Shown here one piece after another: positions 36,701 to 48,900 of a stretch of 64,000 bases of DNA. The DNA comes from Paracentrotus lividus (lineage: Eukaryota; Echinodermata; Echinoidea; Camarodonta; Echinidae), in the NCBI GenBank assembly GCA_940671915.1, contig CALNVZ010003426.1, forward strand, positions 47,822,168 through 47,886,167, given 5' to 3'. The stretch's first letter is position 1. Every line of letters begins with the position of its first letter. The notes below the pieces were generated by a model, which saw nothing but the letters and a program-made list of their open reading frames with translations, was not told where the DNA came from and made no database searches. A program made the translations under genes and the position numbers.

Positions 36701-39700
36701 ATTTAAGTCCTAATTTGAATACTACTTACTGTAATTTGAAAACTCGGAATAAATTTAAATGCTGCTTATGGCGGTATTGCGCAATCATAGCAGCGTCTCT
36801 GCTAAATTGAATTACTGTTTTACGTATATAGTGCACTTAATCGGAATTTGAACAAATGAAACATGTAATTAATTGCTGGAAAAGGCAATCTGATCTCCGG
36901 AAAATCGACGGAAAGCTAAATCGTCCTAACTTGAATGACCCGCTTATCAAATGGAGTGACGAGCTTCTGAAACTGACTGGGAAATCCTATATTATTTTTT
37001 TGTTGTTGTTGCCTAAACCAAATGTATACCGTGTGTCTCAAAAAAAAACGTAACACTTTTGAAATGGTTGCCAAATTGAGCATATATAATGTTATGAAAA
37101 AATGTCGATATGTATGGAAAGCTAAAGGACCAACCTTTCATATGATATGAAAAAATTGAAAAAAAATCATGCTTCGATGAACAGTGTTCACTTAAGTTAG
37201 AGGTATGAAAATGCGCCTGCGCAGGATTTTTCCTTCCAATTTTGGACAGGTAAAGATCGTGTATCGAGAGAAAAGGTGGACACGTCGATCATTAATGTGA
37301 AAGACTTTTATCTTTACCGGTACCCTTACTCAGTCGGTACTTTGAAAGCCTTGATATTCAATTAAGAAGAAAAGATAGCCATGTGGACTACTGAACTGAT
37401 TACTTTTTGTCAGATCTTTCATTTTAAGATGAACAAAGCAGTTGTAAATAAGAAAGAAATAAAAAAAACATGAAAATCTTTTTTAAAATCTTTTAAAAAA
37501 AGATTTAACATGTTTTTTGTCATGTCTGCCCTAATGTGTGTGTGTGTGTGTGTGCACGTGTGTGCGTGTGTGTGCGCGTATGTGTGTGTGTGTGTGTACG
37601 TGCGTGTGTGTGTGGTTTGTGTGCGTGTGATAATTGGTTTGAGCAATTGCCTTGATTGGAATTAATGTTTCAGTGATTTATCGTTTGATTTCAATGATCA
37701 AAATGAAGTGACTGGTTAATAATTTGATTATTAATGGAAAAAATGATCCACCAACTTTCGGAAGAAAACTTGATAAAAAGCAAGAAGTAGGTGAGAGGAT
37801 GGGAAGAAGTTGTGTGTGTGTGTGTTGTGTGTGGGAGGGGGAGAGCAGTGGGTTGCGTAATGTCAATTATGATTTGGAAATTTCCAATTTAGCCAATTCA
37901 CATTCTTACCTTAATCGCCGTTCAACATCTACCGGATCAATGATACAATAAGATGGAGGGAAGTGTGCATGGGGGGGGGGGGGTGGGCGGTGGTGATTGC
38001 ATGATACCACGAGAAAAGGGAATGGTATTCAAGGTATTCGAAAATAATCCTTTTGATTCAGAAATATCCTTTTGATCCATCGATCATCAAATATTCTTCA
38101 TAATCGACCTTATTTGTAAACCTACAAGCTAATTTACCTGTCCAAATTGGAGAAGAAATCCTGCGCAGGCGCATTTTCATGAACCTCTAAGCTTAAGTGA
38201 AAACACTGTCAGGGTCCGAAGCATATTTTCTTTTCAATTTTATATATCATATGAAAGGTTGGTCCTTTAGCTTCCATACATATCGACATTTTTTCATAAA
38301 ATTATATATGCTCAATTTGGCAACCATTTCAAAAGTGTTACGTTTTTTTTTAGACACACAGTATAGGGTACATTCAGGTAATATGGGCACCCTAAGCTCA
38401 TTTGCCTAATTTGCATACAATTGCAAAATGACACACAGTCTAATCTTTGTTTATATGAATCAATAACTACTGCTCTAACTTTCATTGTGAAGAAAAACAA
38501 TTATCACCAACCCCCCTGTCTGCAATATTCAAATGTTGACGTCATTACCAAAGTGCCCATATTACCTGCATGTGCAGGTAATATGGGCACATGTATTTAA
38601 TGTATGTGTTAAAAACTACAATGACTCTACCATGTATGGAATTTGCTTAAAATGTTGAAAATCATTAACTTTAAGATATCATTTGAAATTATAAGACCCT
38701 TCAGTAAATACTTTGACTATATATTTCATTGTTTTGTATTTTTTAAATTATTTTTTTTATAGTATTATCTAAATATTATTTTCATTATACAAGTCAATTA
38801 AGGCCTACAATAAGTTATTTATATTAATTATATACTGTGAATATACCAAAAAAAAATTCGTAGCAAAGAGATTAATGCCTCATCCCAATACTGAGTACCA
38901 GAATCATTTCCGCTATTTTGGATGGCCCGTATTACCTGCACTAATGTTGCTGTGTCAGGCAAGCATTCAATGCCACATTGCACCCTTTCACTACAACAAA
39001 TTGACCTGTACACGCTAGTATGATCAAAATGAAACTATAAGATAATAAGCTTACTAAATATACAAAACCATTGAGGTACCCCCCTCAAACACTGTTTCAC
39101 CATCACATTATGTGAAATATCAAATTTTACATCAGGGTAAAAAAATGCCATATGTTTTACGTACCTTGTTGGTTTTCAGCAATTTTCTCAGAGAAATTTC
39201 GCCATCAGATGCTCTCACGACGATATAGTTTCGTATACAGTTCATATGAACCACATTATGATGCTCACACCGGTCACCGGTCGACGGTCACGACATGATT
39301 TGCTTCAGGTGGCCCATATTACCTGCTGGCCCATATTACCTGCATGTACCCTACTGGTATTTTGATCCTTATGATGTTAAACCATGTAAATTGAGACACG
39401 ATGTTGCATTTTGTATATGATTTGTTTAATTGTAAGCTACCTCATTCTTTAACTGATTATTGCCAAGTAATAGAGCTCAATTATTCCACAAGAGGGAAAG
39501 AAAGAAATAAATTGTATATGCCTAAGTGTAAAACAACACAGGGCCAATTCTCGATATCATTTGTGGGAACAAATTTTTTGAATGGCTTACCAGATTAAAT
39601 AACAGAGAATAAAAGCAGAAATTCATTTCGTAATCTCCTGGCGAGCTATTTACTGCTTAATCAAGCTTTATGTAATCATGTTTTGACTTGTTTTTGTTAT

Positions 39701-42700
39701 TATTATTACAATGCATCTAATGATTCATTCTAATGTATAAACTTTAGAGAAGTAGTTTTAGATTAATATGTACATAATAGTTATCTTGCCAAAATACTAC
39801 TAATATTGGGGCCAGGTTCGACTAGCACATGTGCTACCTTCTGGTTCCTATTAACAACTATATTCTTTTATATCTACCTATTTTATATCTGCAAGACTTT
39901 GTATTGTAATTATTATCCATGCCAATGTATTCTGTACCTGTATTCACCATTATATGAAGTTGTTGTTGTTGTTGTTAATAAATAAATTCAATTCAATTCA
40001 ATTCAATGCAATTTTGGGGGTGATAAGTCACTCCATTTTCATGCTCACCTTCATTTCAGTTGAAAGCGGGAGGATCCCATCAACTGTAGCTAGGTCCGAT
40101 GCAGATAGCTCCATCTGGGACAGGACCGGGAACCCTCTAACCATCACTTGGACCGAAGATGAGGAGAGCTTTGGCAACTCCGAGAGTGCCCTCACCATAA
40201 GTGTCCTGGCCTACAGAGAGGACAGTCCTGGGCCACGGTGGGAAAACGTGTACTTGATCACTGACGGCACTGCGGATAACGGCTCTTATACGTTCACGCC
40301 AAATGCACAGTTGGTTGTAACTGAGGCAAATGCCTTTGGTATCATTCGCATCACCGGAAATGCTGCAGGGTAGTAAGGCTTATTGTATTAAAGATCTTCT
40401 ATACATTATTGTTTGATCGAAATAAACGCTATTTTGTACACACACGCCAATTTCCCAAAATCATTTGGCCTCAATATGAAATTTCATCATCTTCGGGCAG
40501 CGCTTCAGTGTATTGATATATTTTCATTCCAGTTAGATACAAGCATAGTTGAATATGTCCTTTAAATTTGATTTCTGTAACATTTATGATGGAAAATGCT
40601 TTTCGAGCCTTGTATTATTTGTATGTTTATATCTTAAATTGTGAATAAAAAGTAAATTAAACATAATAAGGTTAATTGATTATGTAGTTGAATAAAGTGG
40701 GAATGCATTCAACATATTTCAATCTTCAGTAATAATAAATGTTATGGGGAATATAATTTCAGATTTTTCTCCCTGTATTCTTAAAAATTCAAAAGATTTT
40801 TTGTTTTCATAGGGCAAAGCTTATGCCACATAAAAAACGATGGTTAGACTTCGACATTCTATCCTTCCTAAAACGTTCACGTGTCCCCTGAAAATCCTGT
40901 TAGCCAGAGACATTGTAGGCAATGAAGCAAAAACCACAATGACATGGCGTTTTCTTTTTTCAGTGGCTACCTTCTGTCCTGACATTCAATTTGAAGGGTT
41001 AACAAGTGTTTGAAGGTGTAACCTGTAAGGAATTTCATATAGATCTCATACTTATTCCGTGAAGGATGTAGCAAGACGAACAAAGTTCCCCATTGTAGGT
41101 AAAATACTTATGCAATTAATTTCACCTCAGACTCTTCTGAATAATAATAATAATAACAGAAGAAAATGGCAAATCCCCAGTTTAAGAGGCTCTTTACCTG
41201 ATTTTTGACCGGAGATGCCAAATGCTTATGTCCCATTGCAGCCGACAGCGCGTCCTCTGGAGTGATATTCATCCACTGGGCTATCTCCTAGAGCAAGACT
41301 ATCAAGATGATCCGGCCCAGTGGGCTTCAGAGAAATGTGATGCCTGGATAATAAGTGATGACACACGACCACGATTTGTTGAGGTAGACACAAGTTTTCC
41401 ATGTCATTTCTAGTTCTTCATCAAGTTCTTCTTGAATCAAATCTAATTATGAATAGAACAATCTAAAGTTTAATTAATATGAATTGAAAATATAAATTTA
41501 TGTGCAGAACACGTTTGCGTGTAAAACACCAAATGTAACTTGACATTGTATTTGCAAAGGAAAAATGGAGTTATTTCTTTGTGGAATTAATTTCTCACAA
41601 GTCATGTAGGTTTCCAGGTATTTTTTTTCGTTCCTTTTAGCTTTTGGTTTTCTTTGTGTTTGTCAATAAAATTCATTATTGGAAGAGTACAATTAGGCCC
41701 CAAAAAGTTATTTAGACCAACTAGTCACCTTTTTTTGTAAACTTCATGATTGAGGCCAATATTGTACAAGAAATTAATAAATTAGATCTAAGCCATTTTG
41801 GCTATTGCCTCAGGACCCTTTTTCTCACGGAATTTGTCTTGAAAGTTACGTGAAACTTTTTTTTAAATTCCCAAATTGTATGGCTGTTCGTTTCAGAGTT
41901 ATTGCATGAATTTTCGAGGGGGAAACCTTTAAGTCAATTATTTATAGTTCATGCAACAATATGTCATTTTAGTACCGTCTCGAAGTGGGTAGGCAAAACT
42001 ATGGGTTCTGCAAGCATTTGTAATAGGATGCCATCTATAAAGATTAAAATCGTATCAGGACATCTCCCCCGGAGGACAACTCCCCGGGGACAACTCCCGG
42101 AGGACAGCTCCCCCGGAGGACAACACCCCCGGAGGACAACTCCCCCGCAGGACATCTCCCCCGGAGGACAGATCCCCTCAAGGACAACTCCCCCGGAGGA
42201 CATCTCCCCCGATGAAAACTCTCCAGGAGGACAAGTCCCACAGAGGACATATCCCCCGAGTACAACTCCCCCGGAGGACAACTCCCCCGGAGGACAACTC
42301 CCCTGGAGGACAAATCCCCCGGAGAACAACTCTCCTGGAGGACAACTCCCCCGCAGCACAACTACCCCGCAGGACAAGTCCCCCGGAGGACAACTCAACC
42401 ATTCCGGGGAACAGATCCACATGCACTCGTTAATTTTTGCTCCATTTGCGATTTTTCATTTATTTATTTATTTTTTAAAATTTATTTATTAATTTTTTTA
42501 ACCGAAATAGCCATTCATGGAAATACAAAATCTTTGGCAATTTTTGTTTTTTTTCCGGCGAAGGGTGTTAAAGTTTGGCAGCTGTAGAGGCGTACTGCTA
42601 TTGGAACCGAATTTTATCGTCAAAAGAGAGAGAGAGAGATATCAACTTCAGTCTTAAATCACCATAGGAAGATGATCTGATTAGATTTTAGGGTATGTAG

Positions 42701-42920
42701 GTCAATGGTCAGGCCCGTAACTAGGATTTTTGCGGGGGTTCGAAATCTGAAAAAAATGAACCTTTTGAAGGGATGATTCTTGAGCGCAAAGCGCGGGCCG
42801 GAATTTTTGACTAAAAATGACCCGAAGCAGTATATTTTTTACTTTTATGGTTCTATTTGTGTTGTTGTTATTCTTCTACAAACGGTGACGATCATCTTTC
42901 TTTTAGCCAAAAAAAAAAAG

Positions 42921-42956
<36 letters not shown>

Positions 42957-45900
42957 AAGAAAAAAAAAAGAGAAAAAGAAAAAGGAAAAAAAGAGAAGGA
43001 TTTTCAAGCGCGAATCGTCAAGTGGAAAATGTTATATCACACCTCTTCAATTATACAAAAATACATGTACATAATTTGATACAAGGGTTTTGTTTTGTTT
43101 TGTTTTGGCTTGTTTCAGCAAATGTTTTAGAATTATAAATGTTTTCATCGGATATGTTGACAGAAATATTGAAAAATTTATTGATATACCAAGATGTTTT
43201 AATTTTCATTTACTTCTGGAGATATTTTCATACCAACACTAGTTGCAATAACACCCTCTTATGATAGCGAACACACGGCATGAATGCAAAGTTGTGCAAG
43301 TGCATACTTATGAACACAACATTCAGGTAAAATCTTAAACCCAATACAATGACAATGATTGTATTACATTATTCCTTGAAAAATGACAAAACAAGTGATG
43401 ATGTTGGAATTGAGTTTTGTGAATGTCTTTTTTGATAAATAAAAATTGTGTTATCGTTTAAACTTTTTGCGCCCATTCTAATTGGTTTAGGGTGTGATTA
43501 ATTATTAATTAAAGCTTAATTATCGTGGCTCACCCCCCCCCCCCTTGCTGAAGACGATTAGAGATATGTAGGCCGGGGTCATCCCGATAGTCCGCGGGTC
43601 CGATAGTCCGCGGGTCCGTTAGTCCGCGGGTCCGATAGTCCGCGGGTCCGTTAGTCCGCGGGTCCGATAGTCCGCGGGTCCGATAGTCCGCGGGTCCGTT
43701 AGTCCGCGGGTCCGATAGTCCGCGCGGTAGGGGGGGGGGTGTTTGTTACTCTGAAGGTCCGTTATTCCGAAAAAATAGAATGAGGTTCGTTATTCCGAAA
43801 ATTGAAAAGGTTCGTTAGTCCGAAAAAAAAGGTTCGTTATTCCGAATTTTAGTTATATCCAAAAATAGAAAAGGTTTGTTATTCCGAGAAAATAGAATGA
43901 GGTTCGTTATTCCGAAAATAGAAAAAAGTTTTGTTTTTCCGCAAAATAGAAAAAGGTTCGTTATTTCGAAAATAGAAAAGGTTCGTTATTCCAAAAATAG
44001 AATAGATTGGAATTCCGAAAATGGAATAAGGTTCGTTATTCCGAAAATAGAATAAAGGTTTGTTAGTCCGAAAATAGAAAAAGTTCCGTTATTCCGAAGA
44101 TGAAATAAGGTTCGTTAGTCCGAAACAGAAATAATCTGTGGCGAAGCCGGGAAAAATGGAAAGGGCAGGGGTGGTGGAAGGGGAGGGTAGAATCACCATT
44201 GTTGTTCAGTTGTTGATTCCGCAATTAAATCCGCCCGCCTATCGATGTAGTGTAAGTATTAGCGGCGAGTTGTTTCGATAAAGAATAAGTTCCGCTTTTA
44301 AAAACGGGCCGTTATCACCCTTGACTAAATAACTAATTCCATAATTATATCCCCTCCATTCTTATTTCATGAATAAGTTATTTTGAAACATTATCGGCGG
44401 CTACTTGTTAATCTTCCGATAAATATTAATTTCCGCTGATAATGTTTCAAATAATTTCTTTCATAAATAAATTCGGAATGAATAAAATTGCGGAATTAAT
44501 TATTTAGTTATTGAGTGATAACGACCCAATTTTAGAAACGAACCTTATTCTTTTTTGGAAGAATTCGCCATCGATTACGTCGGAAAATAAATTCTTCATT
44601 AAAAAACGAAAACAATTATGGAATCAATTATCTAGTTATGGCCTCTTTAACGGCCCGATTTTAGAAGCGGAACTAATTTTTTTTTCAGTAGAAATCGCCA
44701 TTGATAATTTTGTGAAATAAATTCTCCGAACATCAAAATTTAACAACAGAAGCTGTTAAGTAATTACACCCCTCCCCCCAAAAAAAAGTATCTGGAAGTT
44801 ATTCACGGGTGACCGTCCTCCGCTGAGACTATTAAAGCATAATATCCCATTATTTTTTTAATTACCACACCACTTTTGTTACTAAAAAAAGGTTTAGTTC
44901 ATTTTCGGAAAAACGAACCTTACTTCATTTTCGGACTAATGAACCTTATTTAATTTTCGGACTAACGAACCTTATTTAATTTTCGGATTAACGAACCTTA
45001 TTATATTTTCGGAATAACGAACCTTCTCTATTTTTGGATATGACAAAAATTCGGAATAACGAACCTTTTCTTTTTTTTAGGAATACCAAACCCTTTTCTA
45101 TTTTCGGACTAACGAACCTATTCTATTTTCGGACTAACGAACCTTTTTCTATTTTCGGAATAAACGAACCGTTACTTTCATTTTCAGACTAATGAAACCT
45201 TATTTCATTTTCGGACTAACGAACTATTTATTTTTCGGCATAAACGAAACCTTCAGAAGTAACAAACATCACCCCCCCCCCCCCCCGGACTAACGGACCC
45301 GCGACTATCGGACCGCGGGACTAACGGACCCGCGACATTGGACCCGGCGGACTAATCGGACGCCGCGGATAACCGGACCCGTGGACTACGTGACCGCGGC
45401 ACTATCGGACCCGCAGACTATCGGGCTGTAACATGTAGCCAACTCGCCCTTCGTGCTCTTTTCTACTCCTGTAGCTTCCATATTTAAGTTCCCATTTTAG
45501 CATCCTTCCTTTTTCAACATCTTTTATTCTTTTGCATTTATTTCTTAATTTTACCTTTTTGGGTACATTTCGTTGGGGTACCTCTGAATCTGCCAAACCT
45601 AACAACCTTTTGAGGGAAGGAGTAGCCATTTATATATTGGAAGGGGTGGTTCCAATGGATGATTGGCAATAATTAAACAACCATTCCCATCCTCGCTTGT
45701 CATTACAGAAGGGTTACTCCATGCGAAAAGTAATGTAATAATTGTAACAGAAAGAAAAACCAAGGGGTTGTCATAAAATCAATAGTTATAAAGCATTTAA
45801 AGTGAGGGGAGATGTCATCCGCGGAGTTGTCCTTGGGGGACCTATCCTCCGGGGGAGATGTCCTCCGGGGGAGTTGTCCTCCAGGGGAGTTGTCCAGGGG

Positions 45901-48900
45901 GAAGTTGTCCTCCGGGGGAGTTGTCCCTGGGGGAAGCTGTCCTCCGGGGGACCTGTCCTCCGGGGGAGCTAACCTCCGGGGGAGTTGTCCTCCGGGGGAG
46001 TTGTCCTCCGGGGGAGCTGTCCTCCGGGAGTTGTCCTCGGGGGAGTTGTCCTCCGGGGGAGATGTCCTAGAACCGTTTAAAATTTATGTATTTTGACACC
46101 AAGCCCTCAATAGTTCATTGCCAAGACACCCTCTACAATACCTATGTTGAATCATAATAACGGGCGTAAATCCTGGGGGATGGGGGGATACATCCCCCAG
46201 ATTTTGAGGAGTGGGAATGGCCTGTACAAACATCCCCCCCTCCCAAGTTTTTAAGAAAGAAATGACAAAAAAAAATACGCTAGATAATTGTGTTATTGGT
46301 TAGTAGTTGTTGCTTCCCTGTTTGGCGTTCAACAAGAGGGGGATAGAGCAACGTCCATCTGGCGCTGCTCAGCGGCTGCCAAGCCCACGGGACAAGGGCA
46401 AAAAGAATATCCGATTCGGACAATAAAATTTGGAGCATTTTAAAATAGCGCTTTTAATACTTTAAAAAATGCCTCTTTTTTTATTCCAAAACCCCCTAAA
46501 TTTTCCTGCCTGGCCGCTATGCGACCTCGCACTAAATAACAAACAGTAACCTAAGTATAAAAAGGTTGGATCCAATGCCCTCGTCTAGGGACAAACCTTA
46601 GGAAAGGGTGTTGTTGACAATCCAAAACATTAATGTAGTTGTGTGCGGGCTAGGTTGGTGGAGGGCTTGGGACCTACAGCCCACTAAATTTTCATAGCAA
46701 AGATTGTGGATTTGTTTTCTATCGCTGTTATTTTACAAGGCATGTAAAATGTATCTTCTAAATAGATTATAAATTCTCGGCTCGCGCTTCGCTCTCACTG
46801 ATACTAAATAGGATTTATACTACTCAAAATATTATTTCCAATTTTTAGCTGAATAATTTCGGCTCGCGTTTCGCCGCTCGCAATCCTTTTTCCATTTCTA
46901 AAATGAACAGGAATCAAGGCTGCCATTATAAGCATACATTCAAAGACAAATTTTCTTCGTACCCCCTCCCTCTCCGAATACATTTCTCTTTAGTTCTATG
47001 GCTCTGATCTAAAGTGTCCCCCTTTTCAGAAAAACGAGACCCCCACTTTCAAATCCATTTCGCGGCCTCTACTATATGTTTTATCGTTTTGTTTATTTGT
47101 TTGTTTGTTTTTGTTTTTTCCGCGCTTGCGGATACTATACAGGACCTTTAATGCACAAACATATTAAATTTCAGCTTAAGATTTTCGGCTCGCTCTTCGC
47201 GCTCGCTGATACTTAATAGGAACTATGCATAGATATCTCAAACTTTTACCTTAAAATTTTCGGCCCGCGCTTCGCGCTCACATTACTTTTTACTTTTTTT
47301 TACTAAAATAAACAGTAATCAAGGCAGCCATTGTGATTCCTGAAAGCATGCATTCAAAGACAAAATTTCTTCGTATCCCCTCGCTCTCCGAATACATTTC
47401 TCTTTAGATCTATGCCTCCGATCTAAAGTGTCCCCCTTTTCCGAAAAAAGTGCCCTTTTTATCGAGACCCCCACTTCCAAATCCGTTTCGCGGCCTCTAC
47501 TATCATGACTATAATACTGTTCGTCATAAAGGTGGAATATTTTTTTTCTGCGTCCAGCGACGTTATGTTGCACCGGCTTTAATTTCTTGAATATGTTGGT
47601 CACTGCATTCACTTTCCTGGATCCTCGCTATATCTTGGACGTTCCCTCAACCCCTCCCGGGGATTTTTCTTCCAAAAAGTTAGCCAACCCCCGAAGATGG
47701 CCATTTTCGTCATTTTATCTTATTTTGGGACTCCTTTTTGTTTACGCGACCCATCAAGGCGCCCTCAATCCTACCCCAAGGAAACGCGTCTGACATGTAG
47801 AGTTGTTATTGTTCTTTAAGGTAAATCTAGTTATATGGTTACAGGCTCGACTCGTTTGTTTAGGGGAGGGGTCAAAACTTATTTTAATTAGGGTTCAACA
47901 TTGATTTTATTCATGTTTACACCATGGAAATTTCTATCTTCCCTAAATTGTATTGTAAAATATCAGCTAAACATAAATCAAAATAAAATATTATCAATAG
48001 TAAGGCTAACAAGAAAATTAGGGCAAAATTATAATAATTAAAGTTAAAGGTTGTTTTTATTTCTTTTGTTTTTAGCATAAAGGTGGAATAAAATATTCCG
48101 AATTTTCACCAATCACAATTTTTATTTCAACCCCTCCCCTAGCTAGACAAGAGACCTAAGTCTTTCTCCATAAATCTAGATTTAACTTAAAAACCAATAT
48201 AAACAATACACCTCAGATGCGTTTTATGGGGGTAGGACTGAGGGGGGCTTGATCAGCCGGGTAAACAAAAAGAGCCCCATAATGAGAAAAATTACAAAAA
48301 TGGGCATCATGGGGGTTGACGAAACGTTTTTGGACAAAAATCCCTGAGATGGGTTGGGAGGATGTTCAATATATAGCCAGGGTCCCGAAAAATAAAAGCA
48401 GGGGCAAACATATTCAATAAATTAAAGCCAGAGCAAAATCATGTCACTAAAGCGGCAAAAAAATATTCCACCTTTATGACGGACAGTGTATGTATATTTT
48501 TTTCGCACTCGCAGATACTATATGGGACCTTTAATGTACAAACATATCAAATTTTAGCTTAAAACTTTCGACTCGTGCTTCGCGCTCGCTGATACTAAAT
48601 ACGAACTATAATGCACAAATATCTGAAACTTTTAGCTTAAAATTTTCGGGTCGCGCTTCGCGCTTGCATTAGTTTTTCCATTACTAAAATGAAAAGTAAT
48701 CAAGGCGACCATAAGCTAAAAGCATACATTCAAAGATAAATTCTATCCGCACCCCCTCTCTCTCAAATCCATCCCGCCGCCTCTGCTATATGGGTATTAG
48801 AAAGGTCCCTTGTGTGTCACTAGTGCTTGTGTATGCCAAACAAGATCGCGACAAGTTGGCAAATTATTTCGCTCATCCTTCCACTCCTCGACACGGATTT

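Larger units (their letters stand above)
42057..46068. mobile_element. Outer fold-back element with minisatellite arms
   Basis: The left arm (42057-42400) is a tandem array of a 15-16 bp unit, ggaggacaactcccccg. The right arm (about 45810-46068) is the same array inverted. The first 60-70 bases of both arms, read inward, are nearly identical, including irregular units (gacatctc, then ggacagctc). This is the structure of Foldback-type elements. Target duplications are not clear. Confidence 0.7.

Noticed and set aside
42057..42400. CRISPR-like array of regular short repeats
   Set aside because: The units are contiguous without unique spacers, and the genome is eukaryotic.
41964..42492. Frames of 100-196 codons rich in Gly, Pro, Cys and Ser
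   Set aside because: All are translations of the 15-16 bp minisatellite; a 15-bp unit stays open in several frames by chance.
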